Shown: positions 1-9,721 of the stretch, piece by piece
Layout: every line of letters begins with the position of its first letter
Numbering within the stretch: position 1 is the stretch's first letter
Assembly: GCA_963728655.1 (NCBI GenBank)
Contig: CAVSLD010000002.1
Coordinates: 62,001 to 126,000 of the forward strand
Origin: Iamia sp963728655
Lineage (GTDB): Bacteria; Actinomycetota; Acidimicrobiia; Acidimicrobiales; Iamiaceae
DNA length: 64,000 bases
Direction of reading: 5' to 3'
Program-made: the position numbers and the translations under genes
The notes under the pieces: generated by a model
Seen by the model: only the letters and a program-made list of their open reading frames with translations
Database searches by the model: none
What the model was told of the DNA's origin: nothing

Positions 1-147
1 GGGTCCGACGCGCCGGTCGCCGCGGGGGCCGACCGGTTTGCCGGAGGGACGCGCGGGAAGTCCCAGCTGCTCGCACGAGGAGGTCACCACGGACACGGTT
101 CGCCACGCGGCCAGACCCCTGAGGTCGGCACGCCCGGCCGGGTCGCA

Positions 148-843
148 GTGCTGACGTTCCTCGTCATCGCCGTGGTGTCGGGGGCCCTCGTCGCCGGTGC
201 CGCGTGGGGGATCTACGGCGACCTGCCCGCATCGGTGGAGGGCTTCGTGGTCGCCCTCGCCGGGGGCTCGCTGCTGGTGTCCACCGTGCTCGAGCTCTTC
301 GAGCCGGCGACGGAGCGGACGGCCATGTGGGCCGTGGCCCTCGCGGTGCTGGCCGGCGCGGGGGTCTTCGTGCTCCTCGATCGGCTGGTGGCCGAGCACT
401 GGGGGTCCGACAGCGGCGGGGGCCTCCTCGCCGCCATCACCCTCGACGGGATCCCCGAGAACCTGGCCCTCGGCGTGGCCCTGATCGGCGTGGGCCCCGC
501 GGCGGCGGCGGGGCTGGCCGGGTCGATCCTGCTATCCAACCTCCCAGAGGCCGCCGGCGGCGCCAAGGAGATGGCCGACGGCGACCGGTCCCGGGCTGTT
601 GTCTTCGGTCTCTGGGCGGCGACCGCGGCACTCCTCTCGGCCGCCGCGCTGGCGGGCAACCTGCTCCTCTCCGGGGTGCCCGACACCGTGCTGGCCCTCA
701 TCCGCTGCGTCGCCGGAGGCGCGGTGGTGGCGTCGCTGGCGACCGAGGTCTTCCCGAAGGCGTTCAGGGAGGAGAGCTACCTCGTCGGTGCGGCGACCGC
801 TCTCGGGGTCGTCGTCGCCCTGGCGCTGGGCCAGCTGGGTTGA
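148..843 (+). CDS. ZIP-family metal transporter-like membrane protein
   Basis: Likely an integral cytoplasmic-membrane protein of the ZIP family, which moves divalent metal ions such as Zn2+ or Fe2+. The 231-aa product is mostly hydrophobic, with about seven membrane segments. The segment DGIPENLALG (near residue 100) and the later SNLPEAAGG match the paired metal-site helices of bacterial ZIP proteins of the DG(I/V)PE type, although the His residues of classical ZIP sites are not evident. The start is GTG; no strong ribosome-binding site is visible. It stands alone, 21 nt before the next gene. Metal specificity cannot be told from sequence. Confidence 0.75.
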   Translation: MLTFLVIAVVSGALVAGAAWGIYGDLPASVEGFVVALAGGSLLVSTVLELFEPATERTAMWAVALAVLAGAGVFVLLDRLVAEHWGSDSGGGLLAAITLDGIPENLALGVALIGVGPAAAAGLAGSILLSNLPEAAGGAKEMADGDRSRAVVFGLWAATAALLSAAALAGNLLLSGVPDTVLALIRCVAGGAVVASLATEVFPKAFREESYLVGAATALGVVVALALGQLG

Positions 844-851
844 CCCCTGGG

Positions 852-857
852 TACGGT
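852..857 (+). promoter_or_regulatory. -10 element, leaderless promoter of the GH38 gene
   Basis: TACGGT lies exactly 7 nt before the GTG at 865, which places the predicted transcription start on the start codon. It argues for 865 over the in-frame GTG at 856. Confidence 0.5.
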
Positions 858-864
858 GGCGGCC

Positions 865-3800
865 GTGGGTGGGCTCGACGACGGACGCCGAGAGCGGATC
901 GACCAGGTGCTGGCCGAGGTCGTGAAGCCGGCCCGCTGGCCGGAGCGGGCGCCGGTCACCATCACCGCCCACCACCTGCCGGGCGAGCCGGTGCCCCACG
1001 ACCAGGCCGTCGCCGGGCGGTTCGCACCCTTCTCCGAGGGCGAGCGGTGGGGTCCGGACTGGGGCACGACCTGGTTCCACGTCACCGGCACGGTGCCGGG
1101 TGCGTGGGCCGGGCGCACCTGCGCGCTGCTCGTCCACCTCGGCTACGGCGGCGGTCCCGGCTTCGGGGCCGAGGGCCAGGTGTGGGTCGACGGCCACCCC
1201 ACCCAGGGCATCAGCCCCAACCACCGCGAGGTGCTGGTCGGCGACCCTGCCGTCGGGGGCGAGCCGATCGACCTCCACATCGAGGCCGCGGCGAACCCCC
1301 CGGCCCTCCAGGGGGACCCCGGCCCGCTGCTGGCACCCGACCCCGGCGGTGAGCCCCGGTGGGAGCTGCGCCGCTGCCACCTGGCCGTGGTCGACCGCGA
1401 CGTCGAGGCGCTCGTGCGCGAGTGGACGGTGGTGCGCGAGTACGGCGCCTGGATCGACGGCGAGGGGTCCGCCGCCGCGGGCCGCGCGCTCGACGAGGCC
1501 TGCGCCGCCATCGAGACCGACGGGGTGGGTGCCGGGTCGGTGGCCGCGGCCCGCGCCTGGCTCGCCCCGGTGCTGGCGCCGGGCGACGGCGACCGGACCG
1601 CGGTGCACCTGGCCGTCGGCAACTCCCACATCGACACCGCCTGGCTCTGGCCGCTCCGGGAGACCCGACGCAAGGTGGTGCGGACCTTCTCCACCGCGGC
1701 GACGTTCCTCGAGCGCGATCCCGGCTACCGCTTCGCCGCCTCCCAGCCCCAGCAGCTGGCCTGGGTCCGCGAGGACCAGCCCGACCTGTGGGCGCGCATC
1801 GAGGGCCACGTCGCCGCCGGCCGGTTCGACGTGGTCGGGGCCATGTGGGTCGAACCCGACTGCAACGTCCCGTCGGGCGAGTCGCTGGCCCGCCAGCTGG
1901 TGCACGGCAAGCGCTTCTGGCGCGAGGCCTTCGGCGTCGAGGTCGACGGCCTCTGGCTGCCCGACGTGTTCGGCTACTCCGCTGCGCTGCCCCAGATCCT
2001 CGCCCAGGCCGGCGTCGAGTGGTTCCTCACCCAGAAGCTCTCGTGGAACGACACCAACCGCTTCCCGCACCACACGTTCTGGTGGGAGGGCATCGACGGC
2101 ACCCGCGTGTTCACGCACTTCCCGCCGGCCGACACCTACAACGGCGACCTCTCGGTCCCCAACCTGCTGCACGCCCGGCGCACCTACGCCCAGAGCGACG
2201 TCCTCGACCGCTCCGTCTACCTCTACGGCCACGGCGACGGCGGGGGCGGCCCCGACGCCGACATGCTCGAACGCCTCCGACTGCTGGCCGACGTGGAAGG
2301 GCTCGGTCGGGTCGAGTCGACCGGCGCGATCGACGCCATCGCCGCGCTGCGGGCCGAGGCCGTCGACGTCGACCTGCCGGTGTGGGTCGGCGAGCTGTAC
2401 CTCGAGCTCCACCGGGGCACCTACACCACCCACGGCGCGGTCAAGGAGGGCAACCGGGCGCTCGAGCGGGCCCTCTTCGACACCGAGCTGTGGAGCCTCG
2501 CGGCCCAGCGCCACGCCGGGCTCTCGATCCCCGCCGACGAGATCGACGAGGCCTGGAAGACGCTGCTGCTGCACCAGTTCCACGACATCATCCCGGGATC
2601 GTCGATCCACTGGGTCTACGACGACACCCTGGCCGACCACCGGCGGCTCCGCGACCTCACCGACCGGCTCTGCGCCGATGCCCTCGACGCCCTGGCGGCG
2701 CGGGTCGACACGGGTGACGCGTCCCGCCCGGCCCTCGTGGCCAACGGGCTCGCGTTCGCCCGCGACGAGCTGGCCGAGCACGACGGCCGGCTCGTCCGCC
2801 TCAGCGCCCCGGCATGCGGGTGGGAGGTCGTCGACCTCGACCGGCCCGTCGACGCCCTGGGCCCGCCGGTGGAGGCCGGTCCCGACGCCGGCGCGGGCTG
2901 GCTCGACAACGGGGTCCTGCGCGTCGAGTGGGACGACACCGGCCTGCTGCGCTCGGTGCGCCACCACCCGACGGGCCGGGAGGCGCTGGCCCCCGGGACG
3001 GCGGGGAACCTGCTCCAGCTGCTCGAGGACCACCCGCGGGAGTGGGACGCCTGGGACATCGACCGAGACGCGCTCGCCACCGCCGTCGATCTGACCGGCG
3101 CCGACGAGGTCGTGCTCGAGGAGCGCACCGACGACCGCGGCACGCTGCGCGTGGTCCGGTCGTTCGGGGCGTCGCGCATCGAGCAGCGGGTGCGCCTGGC
3201 GCGGGGCAGCCGCCGGGTCGAGGTGCACTGCACCGTCGACTGGCACGAGGACCACAGGCTCCTCAAGGTCGCGTTCCCGCTCGACGTGCAGGCCTCGACG
3301 GCGCGCCACGAGATCCAGTACGGCCACGTGGAGCGGCCCACCCACCGCAACACCACCTGGGACGCAGCCCGGTTCGAGACCTGTGCCCACACGTGGGTCG
3401 ACGTGAGCGAGGAGGGCTTCGGCGTGGCGGTGCTCAACGACGCCAAGTACGGCCACGACGTCCTCGGCAGCACCGTGCGCATCTCGCTGCTGCGGGCCCC
3501 GACCTGGCCCGACCCGGTCGCCGACCGCGGCCGCCACACCTTCGCCTACGCCCTGCACCCCCACGCCGGCGGGCCGACCACCGGTGGGGTGATCGAGGAG
3601 GCCCACGCCTTCAACGCCCCCCTGCGGGTGCGGCCCGTGGGCGCCTCCGACCGGTCGCTGCCGACCCGGCACTCGCTGGTCGAGCCCGAGGCCCCCGGCG
3701 TCGTGGTCGCTGCGGTGAAGGCCGCGGACGACGGGGCCGGCGACACGGTCGTGCGGCTCCACGAGGCCTTCGGTGGCCGCCGGCGGGTCCGCCTCCGCGT

Positions 3801-3933
3801 CGACGGGGCGACCTCCGCGTCGCGGGTCGACCTCCTCGAGGAGCCCCTCGACGCGGCTCCCGTGACGGTCACCGACGGGGTCGTGGAGCTCGACCTCCGG
3901 GCCTTCGAGCTGGTCACCCTCCGCATCGGCTGA
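865..3933 (+). CDS. Alpha-mannosidase, glycoside hydrolase family 38
   Basis: Retaining alpha-mannosidase that releases alpha-linked mannose from glycans. The 1022-aa product has the GH38 order: an N-terminal beta region, a catalytic domain opening with NSHIDTAWLWP (HxD zinc ligands), the nucleophile Asp in LWLPDVFGYS, a further zinc-site region LYGHGDGGGG, the helical middle domain (HQFHDIIPGSS) and C-terminal beta domains. No signal peptide, so probably cytoplasmic. I chose the GTG at 865 because a -10-like hexamer sits 7 nt upstream; an in-frame GTG at 856 would add three residues. A sulfatase follows on the same strand and a GH3 enzyme converges, suggesting glycan breakdown. Confidence 0.93.
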   Translation: MGGLDDGRRERIDQVLAEVVKPARWPERAPVTITAHHLPGEPVPHDQAVAGRFAPFSEGERWGPDWGTTWFHVTGTVPGAWAGRTCALLVHLGYGGGPGFGAEGQVWVDGHPTQGISPNHREVLVGDPAVGGEPIDLHIEAAANPPALQGDPGPLLAPDPGGEPRWELRRCHLAVVDRDVEALVREWTVVREYGAWIDGEGSAAAGRALDEACAAIETDGVGAGSVAAARAWLAPVLAPGDGDRTAVHLAVGNSHIDTAWLWPLRETRRKVVRTFSTAATFLERDPGYRFAASQPQQLAWVREDQPDLWARIEGHVAAGRFDVVGAMWVEPDCNVPSGESLARQLVHGKRFWREAFGVEVDGLWLPDVFGYSAALPQILAQAGVEWFLTQKLSWNDTNRFPHHTFWWEGIDGTRVFTHFPPADTYNGDLSVPNLLHARRTYAQSDVLDRSVYLYGHGDGGGGPDADMLERLRLLADVEGLGRVESTGAIDAIAALRAEAVDVDLPVWVGELYLELHRGTYTTHGAVKEGNRALERALFDTELWSLAAQRHAGLSIPADEIDEAWKTLLLHQFHDIIPGSSIHWVYDDTLADHRRLRDLTDRLCADALDALAARVDTGDASRPALVANGLAFARDELAEHDGRLVRLSAPACGWEVVDLDRPVDALGPPVEAGPDAGAGWLDNGVLRVEWDDTGLLRSVRHHPTGREALAPGTAGNLLQLLEDHPREWDAWDIDRDALATAVDLTGADEVVLEERTDDRGTLRVVRSFGASRIEQRVRLARGSRRVEVHCTVDWHEDHRLLKVAFPLDVQASTARHEIQYGHVERPTHRNTTWDAARFETCAHTWVDVSEEGFGVAVLNDAKYGHDVLGSTVRISLLRAPTWPDPVADRGRHTFAYALHPHAGGPTTGGVIEEAHAFNAPLRVRPVGASDRSLPTRHSLVEPEAPGVVVAAVKAADDGAGDTVVRLHEAFGGRRRVRLRVDGATSASRVDLLEEPLDAAPVTVTDGVVELDLRAFELVTLRIG

Positions 3934-3990
3934 GCCCGACGGGCCCGGCCCCCGGGCCTGCCTCTCCGGGTGCTGTGCCACGCTGGGCCG

Positions 3991-5367
3991 GTGACGGCGA
4001 CCGACGGACCGGAGCGGCCCAACATCGTCGTGCTGGTGGCCGATGACCACGGGCGCGAGGCGGTCGGGTGCTACGGCAACCCGGTGGTCGCCACGCCGAC
4101 CATCGACCGGCTCGCGGCCGAGGGGGTGCGCTTCGACAACGCCTTCTGCACCACGGCGTCGTGCTCGGCCAGTCGGTCGGTGATCCTCACCGGGCTGCAC
4201 GCCCACACCAACCGCACCTACGGGCTCGTCCACGAGCCGCACCACTTCTCGATGTCCGAGCACGTCCGCACCCTGCCGGCGCTCATGCGCCGGGCCGGCT
4301 ACCGCACCGGGCAGATGGGCAAGAAGCACTACCGGCCCGAGAGCCTCTTCCCGTTCGACATGGATCCGCCCGAGTGGGGCAGCGAGGAGGACATCCTCCG
4401 CCACCGCGACGACCGGTGGTTCGCCGACCGGTGCGCCGACTTCGTCGCCGGGGGGGCGCCCTTCTTCCTCTACTGGTGCTCCCACGACCCCCACCGCGAC
4501 CGGCTCCGGGAGGACCACCCGCTGCGGCCCGACACCTTCGGCAACCCCGACGAGCCCTTCCCCGGTGACGTGGAGCAGGCCTTCGACCCGGCCGAGGTGG
4601 TGGTCCCGCCGTTCCTGCCCGACCTGCCCGAGGTCCGGGCCGAGCTGGCCGAGTACTACCAGGCGATCGCCCGCCTCGACCGCGGCATCGGCCGGCTGGT
4701 GGGGCACCTCGAGGCCGCCGGGGTGCTCGACGACACGGTGATCCTGTACCTGTCCGACAACGGAGCCGCCTTCCCCCTGGCCAAGACGACGCTGTACGAG
4801 CCGGGGATGGCCCTCCCGCTCGTCATCCGCGACCCCCGCCGGTCGACGGCCGGGGCCACGGCCTCAGCCCTGGTCACGTGGGCCGACCTGGCCCCGACCG
4901 TCCTCGACCTGGCCGGAGCACCCGAGCTGGCCGAGCGCATGTTCGGCGAGAGCCTGGTGCCGCTGCTCGACGACCCCGACGCCGAGGGTCGCGACCACGT
5001 GTTCGCGTCGCACAGCTTCCACCAGGTGACCGGCTACTACCCGATGCGGGTGGTGAGGGGCCGGCGCTGGAAGCTGATCCACAACATCGCGTGGAAGCTC
5101 GACCACCCGACGGCTGCGGACCTGCACGCCTCGGCCACCTGGCAGGCGACGCTGCGGGAGGGTGCGGCCCTCGGCGAGCGGTCCGTCGACTCCTACGTGC
5201 ACCGGCCGCGCGTCGAGCTCTACGACCTGGCGACCGACCCCCTCGAGCTGGACGACCGGGCCTCCGACCCGGCCCAGGCCGACCGCGTGGCCGAGATGAC
5301 GGCCCTCCTCCGGGACTTCCAGGTCGCGACCCGCGATCCGTGGGCCCACAAGTGGTCCTACGAGTGA
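3991..5367 (+). CDS. Sulfatase (formylglycine-dependent, Cys type)
   Basis: Sulfatase of the alkaline-phosphatase-like superfamily, hydrolysing a sulfate ester on an unknown, probably carbohydrate, substrate. The N-terminal strand PNIVVLVADDHGREA carries the metal-binding Asp pair, and CSASRSVILTG is the C-x-A-x-R signature whose Cys is converted to formylglycine by a maturase (not in this window). KKHYRP and YLSDNGAAF are further family motifs. About 458 aa, usual for the family; no signal peptide is evident. I placed the start at the GTG directly before TATDGPERP; an upstream in-frame GTG at 3970 is possible. It follows the GH38 gene by 57 nt, so the two may act on the same sulfated glycan. 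Confidence 0.9.
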   Translation: MTATDGPERPNIVVLVADDHGREAVGCYGNPVVATPTIDRLAAEGVRFDNAFCTTASCSASRSVILTGLHAHTNRTYGLVHEPHHFSMSEHVRTLPALMRRAGYRTGQMGKKHYRPESLFPFDMDPPEWGSEEDILRHRDDRWFADRCADFVAGGAPFFLYWCSHDPHRDRLREDHPLRPDTFGNPDEPFPGDVEQAFDPAEVVVPPFLPDLPEVRAELAEYYQAIARLDRGIGRLVGHLEAAGVLDDTVILYLSDNGAAFPLAKTTLYEPGMALPLVIRDPRRSTAGATASALVTWADLAPTVLDLAGAPELAERMFGESLVPLLDDPDAEGRDHVFASHSFHQVTGYYPMRVVRGRRWKLIHNIAWKLDHPTAADLHASATWQATLREGAALGERSVDSYVHRPRVELYDLATDPLELDDRASDPAQADRVAEMTALLRDFQVATRDPWAHKWSYE

Positions 5368-5478
5368 CCACCTGCGCGCGACGACCTCCGCGTGCGACCC
5401 GTCGGCCAGGTCGAGGGCCACGGCCCGGGCGCTGTCGCGCCACGCGCAGGTGCGAGACGGGCCCGACCGGGGCCGGTC

Positions 5479-7875
5479 TCACCCTCGTCGTCGTCTGGTG
5501 CGGAGGGCCCGCGCGGCCCCGGCCCAGTCCTGGTCCAGGGCGGCGAGGAAGGCGTCGAGCGCGGCGAAGGAGATGCGGCCCCCGCCCATCAGGACCAGGC
5601 CTCGGGCCGGGCCCTCCCGCAGGGCGCAGCGGATCATCTCGAGGGTGGCGGCGTCGGGGTCGGGGAACTCCTCGGTGGCCTCCCGGAGGCCCATGCGGAC
5701 GATCTGGGCGCCCACGACCCGGCCGACCGCGGTGGTCTCGATCTCCTCCAGGGTGGAGTTCCGGGTGAAGGGCCGCGCCGCCGGGACGGGCGGGACGGGG
5801 TGGCCCAGCACCCGCTCCAGCTCGGCGTCGGTCATGACCGGTCCGGCCGGGCGCGGCACCCGGGTGACCCGATCCGCGGAGTCCACGTGGTGGACGAGGG
5901 TGGCGACGGGATCGGCCGACGACCGGGCCACCACGACCTCGTAGGCCCCGGCCTCGACGAGCCAGTCGTGGGCGGCGACGTCCCACACGGCGAAGGCCCG
6001 TCGATCCAGGTCGATGGTGACGTCCTCGCTGGCGCCGGGGGCGAGGTGGACCTTGGCGAAGCCCCTCAGCTCCTTGTCCGGTCGCAGCACCGAGGCCTCG
6101 CGGTCGCGGACGTAGACCTGCACCACGTCGCCGCCGGCTCGGTCTCCGGTGTTGGTGACCCGGACCGTGACCCGGACGTCGGGGCCGTCGCCGTCGAGGT
6201 GGGCATCGTCCCAGGCGAAGGAGGTGTAGGAGAGGCCGTGGCCGAAGGGGAAGCGGGCGGGGACGCCGTGGGTGTCGTGGAACCGGTACCCGACGAGGAG
6301 GCCCTCCCGGTGGACGACCTGGCGAGGCTGGCCCGGGAAGCTGTTGTCGGCCGGGAGCTGGGCCACGTGCACCGGGATGCTCTCGGCCAGGCGGCCGCCG
6401 GGGTCGGCGTCGCCGAAGAGCACGTCGACCAGCCCGCCGGCGCCGGCCTGGCCCCCGAGCCAGCCCTCCACCACGGCGGCGACGCGTTCGGCCCACGGCA
6501 GGTGGACCACGCCACCGCCGCTCAGCACGACGACGACGGGTGCCCCCCGGGCCGCGAGGGCCTCGATGAGCGTCACCATCCCCTCGGGCAGGTCGAGGGT
6601 GGTGCGGTCGAAGCCCTCCGACTCCAGGGGGGCGGGCAGGCCGCAGTGGACGACGACCGCGTCGGCCCCGGACGCGGCACCCAGCGCCTCGGCCACCAGC
6701 GCGGGCGTGGTGGCGCCGCTGGCGGGGTCGTAGCCCGGCGCGTAGGCGACCTCGGTGCCGGGCGCCACGCGGCCCCGCACCAGGTCGAGCAGCCGGTCGA
6801 CCCGCGTGGGGGTGACCTGGGAGCTGCCCGCACCCTGGAACCGGGGGTGCTCGGCGAAGGCACCCACGACCGCCACCCGACCGAGGTCGGCGGCGAGGGG
6901 GAGGACGCCGTCGTTGGTCAGCAGCACCGACCCCGCCGCCGCGGCCCGGCGGCCGAGCGCGTGGTGGGCGTCGCGGTCGCAGGGCGGGCGGTCGCGGCGG
7001 GCTCGCTGGAGGAGCTCCACCACCCGGGTCGCGCACCGGTCGAGGTCGGCCTCGGCCAGCTCTCCCGAGCCCAGGGCGGCCAGCAGGTCGGCGTCGTAGG
7101 CGCCGTGGCTGCCGGGCATCTCCAGGTCCAGCCCGGCCCGGACGCCGGCGATGCGGTCGTTGGCCGCGCCCCAGTCGGTCATCACCAGGCCATCGAAGCC
7201 CCACTCGTCGCGCAGGACCGTCTGGAGCAGCTCGTGGTGCTCGCTGGCGTAGGTGCCGTTGACCAGGTTGTAGGAGCACATCACGGTCCACGGCGAGGCC
7301 TCCCGGACGGCGATCTCGAAGCCCGTGAGGTAGAGCTCGCGCAGGGTGCGCTCGTCGACGACGGCGTCGACGACGAGGCGGTGCGACTCCTGGTTGTTCA
7401 CCGCGAAGTGCTTGAGGCAGGCACCCACCCCCCGGGACTGGATGCCGCGCACCATGGCTGCGGCCAGGCGCCCGCTGAGCAGCGGGTCCTCGGAGAGGTA
7501 CTCGAAGCAGCGGCCGCCGGCGGGGTGGCGCTTGATGTTGAGCCCCGGGCCGAGAACCACGGCGACGCCCAGGTCGGCCGCCTCCGCCCCGAGGGCGGCG
7601 CCGACCTCCTCGACCAGGTCGACGTCCCACGACGAGCCCAGCGTGACCGCCGTCGGGAAGCAGGTGGAGGGGAGCGAACCGCCCACCCCCAGGTGGTCGC
7701 CCTCACCGGGTTGGTGGCGGAGGCCGTGCGGTCCGTCGGCGACCGGGACGCCGGGGAGGTCGTGCTGCGAGAGGCCCTCGAGGGTGAAGCGGCCCGCCCC
7801 CGACAGGAGTCGGACCTTGGTGGCCCGGTCGAGCCCGGCGACGATCTCCGCAGCGGTGGGAACGGGTGCGTCCAC
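5479..7875 (-). CDS. Beta-glucosidase-type glycoside hydrolase family 3
   Basis: GH3 enzyme removing terminal beta-linked sugars, most likely glucose. Domain order is the TIM barrel with KHFAVNNQE and the catalytic nucleophile Asp in VMTDWG, the second alpha/beta sandwich domain (VVVLSGGG), a fibronectin-III-like domain (RVTNTGDRAGGDVVQVY), then an unusual helical extension of about 130 residues after the normal end. No signal peptide. The start GTG is preceded by AGGAG at 6-nt spacing; a longer reading from GTG at 7944 would begin inside a TAGTGT promoter-like hexamer, so the shorter form is preferred. It converges on the sulfatase. Between them, 10-bp inverted arms at 5369-5378 and 5443-5452 could fold. 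Confidence 0.9.
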   Translation of the reverse strand: MDAPVPTAAEIVAGLDRATKVRLLSGAGRFTLEGLSQHDLPGVPVADGPHGLRHQPGEGDHLGVGGSLPSTCFPTAVTLGSSWDVDLVEEVGAALGAEAADLGVAVVLGPGLNIKRHPAGGRCFEYLSEDPLLSGRLAAAMVRGIQSRGVGACLKHFAVNNQESHRLVVDAVVDERTLRELYLTGFEIAVREASPWTVMCSYNLVNGTYASEHHELLQTVLRDEWGFDGLVMTDWGAANDRIAGVRAGLDLEMPGSHGAYDADLLAALGSGELAEADLDRCATRVVELLQRARRDRPPCDRDAHHALGRRAAAAGSVLLTNDGVLPLAADLGRVAVVGAFAEHPRFQGAGSSQVTPTRVDRLLDLVRGRVAPGTEVAYAPGYDPASGATTPALVAEALGAASGADAVVVHCGLPAPLESEGFDRTTLDLPEGMVTLIEALAARGAPVVVVLSGGGVVHLPWAERVAAVVEGWLGGQAGAGGLVDVLFGDADPGGRLAESIPVHVAQLPADNSFPGQPRQVVHREGLLVGYRFHDTHGVPARFPFGHGLSYTSFAWDDAHLDGDGPDVRVTVRVTNTGDRAGGDVVQVYVRDREASVLRPDKELRGFAKVHLAPGASEDVTIDLDRRAFAVWDVAAHDWLVEAGAYEVVVARSSADPVATLVHHVDSADRVTRVPRPAGPVMTDAELERVLGHPVPPVPAARPFTRNSTLEEIETTAVGRVVGAQIVRMGLREATEEFPDPDAATLEMIRCALREGPARGLVLMGGGRISFAALDAFLAALDQDWAGAARALRTRRRRG

Positions 7876-7990
7876 GGGTGGCTCCTGCAGGGGGTCGGGG
7901 CCGCCGGTCGGCGGCGTCGGCGGTCGGACAGGACCGGACGACACTACGACGCCACCTGGCGGCCGGCTCAGGGCCGGGGGCGGGGTGCCC

Positions 7991-8419
7991 TCAGCAGGTC
8001 GCGTCGGCGTCGGAGCGGGACGCGAACCAGGCCGCGATCCCGGGCATGGCCTGCTCGAAGTCGCCCGGGGCGGACACGTTGAGGAACCCCGCCCGGGCGT
8101 CGGTGCCGTTCCGGAAGTCGTGGGGCGTGCCGCCGGGGGCCATGACGAACGACCCGGCCGGCGCCTCGACCCGCTCCTCGCCCACGAGGAAGGTCACGGT
8201 CCCCTCGAGCACGAAGAAGACGTCGTCCTCGGGGTGGTGGTGGGTGCCGGGGCCGAGGGTGTGGGGTTCGAGCCACCACTCCGAGATCGAGTACCGACCC
8301 GCCGTCTCGGTCCCGTCGGCCTTGAAGACGGCCGACAGGCGGTCGCCCATGGCGTAGCTGCGGCCCTCGCCGGGGGCGAGGACCAGCGGGCGGCGATGGG
8401 TGGGGTCGGGGTCGGTCAC
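7991..8419 (-). CDS. Cupin-domain protein
   Basis: Small single-domain cupin of 142 aa. The beta-barrel motifs are visible: GTHHHPEDDVFFVLEG is cupin motif 1 with its metal-binding His residues and Glu, and GGTPHDFRN is motif 2. Function is not predictable from the fold; such proteins bind a metal and act as small dioxygenases, isomerases or sensors. GAGGAG lies 7 nt before the GTG start. It is divergent from an AraC-type regulator across about 265 bp that contains a 12-bp palindrome, so regulation by that neighbour is plausible. GH3 lies downstream on the same strand after 115 nt. Confidence 0.85.
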   Translation of the reverse strand: MTDPDPTHRRPLVLAPGEGRSYAMGDRLSAVFKADGTETAGRYSISEWWLEPHTLGPGTHHHPEDDVFFVLEGTVTFLVGEERVEAPAGSFVMAPGGTPHDFRNGTDARAGFLNVSAPGDFEQAMPGIAAWFASRSDADATC

Positions 8420-8496
8420 TGTCGGTCTCCTCGGTCCGGTGGGTCCATGGTGCCGGGTCGGGCGGTGGCGCGTCGCCCGGCCGCCCCTCGACGGAG

Positions 8497-8508
8497 ACCT
8501 GATCAGGT
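8497..8508. promoter_or_regulatory. 12-bp perfect palindrome between cupin and AraC-type genes
   Basis: ACCTGATCAGGT reads identically on both strands and lies in the divergent intergenic region. It is a candidate operator; no regulator can be assigned. The rest of 8420-8684 shows no gene I can support. Confidence 0.3.
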
Positions 8509-8684
8509 GACGAGGTGGGGGCCGCCGGGTGACGTCGCGGGCCCGCGAGCCGACACCCAGCGCCTGGCCCGCCTCCTCGACGGCCTCGGTTCGGGGACTG
8601 CCCCGCCCTCCAGCCGGCGGGCGGCCTGTTGGCAGCGCAAGACCGGTCGGGCGGAGCGGTCCTCCCGGCGCGCACACTGGCGGC

Positions 8685-9623
8685 ATGGGTGACCTGGGGC
8701 GCGACCGGCTGCGAGAGCTGCTGGACGCCGTGCTCGAGGGCACCGACGACGGTCGCAGCCGCTCGCTCGACGACATGGCCGACACGGCTGCCTCGTCGCC
8801 GTTCCACTTCTCCCGGCTCCTGTCCCAGGCCACCGGTGAGCCACCGGTGGCCATGCGCCGGCGGGTCCTGCTGGAGCGGGCGGCCTGGCAGATCCGCGGC
8901 GGGACCTCGGTCACCGACGCCGCCTTCGCCGCCGGGTACGCCTCCGTCGACGGCTTCCGCCGGGCCTTCGCCCGCGCCTTCGGCCACCCCCCGAGCACCG
9001 AGGGGGCGGGCCACTGGCTCCCCGCCGCCAACGGCATCCACTTCCACCCCCCGACCTCGCTGTGGGTCCACACCCGGGAGCAGCCCGTGAACCCCCTCTC
9101 CGACCACCTCGTCGTCCACGACATCGACGACACCCGCCACCTGATCGAGCTGGCGGCCGGCCTGCCCGACGACGAGTACCGGGAGCTGCGCCTGCCCGGC
9201 ACCACCCTGCTGTCGTGGCACGGCCCCGAGGAGTCGATCGCCGCGGTGCTGGAGAACCACGTCTGGACCAAGGAGGTGTGGACCGCCGCCATCGAGGGGA
9301 CCGACCTCCCCGACCGCGACGAGCACGCATCGGCCGAGGCGTTGGCGGCACGCCACGACCCCGTGGCGGCGCGCTGGCTGGCCCTGGTGCGCGACGTCGA
9401 TCGCCGGGGGGCCTGGGACGATCGCGTGGTCGACGCCCTGTGCGACCCGCCCGAGAGCTTCGTGCTCGGCGCCGTCATCGCCCACGTGGTCACCTACGCC
9501 GCCTTCCGCCGCCAGGTGGTGCGGATGCTGCTGCGCGACGGCGGTCGCCAGGTCGACGACGGCGACCCCATCGACTGGCTGCGGGCCCGCACCGGTGAGG
9601 CCGACGTCCACGCGGACCGCTGA
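8685..9623 (+). CDS. AraC-family HTH regulator fused to a DinB-like helical domain
   Basis: The N-terminal 100 residues contain the two helix-turn-helix motifs of AraC/XylS regulators (LDDMADTAASSPFHFSRLLS and VTDAAFAAGYASVDGFRRAF). The C-terminal 190 residues are helical and resemble DinB/DfsB-type four-helix proteins (SDHLVVHDIDDTRHLIELAA, then FVLGAVIAHVVTYAAFRRQ). AraC proteins usually bind DNA in response to a ligand; the DinB-like part may be that sensor. I start at ATG in MGDLGRDRL, with CACACT 6 nt before it; an upstream extension to 8529 has no domain support. It is divergent from the cupin gene, a plausible target. Confidence 0.75.
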   Translation: MGDLGRDRLRELLDAVLEGTDDGRSRSLDDMADTAASSPFHFSRLLSQATGEPPVAMRRRVLLERAAWQIRGGTSVTDAAFAAGYASVDGFRRAFARAFGHPPSTEGAGHWLPAANGIHFHPPTSLWVHTREQPVNPLSDHLVVHDIDDTRHLIELAAGLPDDEYRELRLPGTTLLSWHGPEESIAAVLENHVWTKEVWTAAIEGTDLPDRDEHASAEALAARHDPVAARWLALVRDVDRRGAWDDRVVDALCDPPESFVLGAVIAHVVTYAAFRRQVVRMLLRDGGRQVDDGDPIDWLRARTGEADVHADR

Positions 9624-9721
9624 GGCGGCTCGGGGCCGTCGCGCTGGGACCGATCGTCGCCATCGGAGATCCGCATGGGCCCGACGTTCGGTTCCGTGAC
9701 CAGGACCGGCACCCTGGACAC

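Noticed and set aside
532..4707. A minus-strand open frame of about 1390 codons opposite GH38 and the sulfatase
   Set aside because: It is low-complexity (Gly/Val/Arg/Asp), matches no family, and is the expected antisense shadow of GC-rich coding sequence with clear GH38 and sulfatase motifs on the other strand.
5369..5452. 10-bp inverted arms between the sulfatase and GH3 genes as a terminator
   Set aside because: The loop would be 64 nt, too long for a normal intrinsic terminator; noted only in the GH3 entry.
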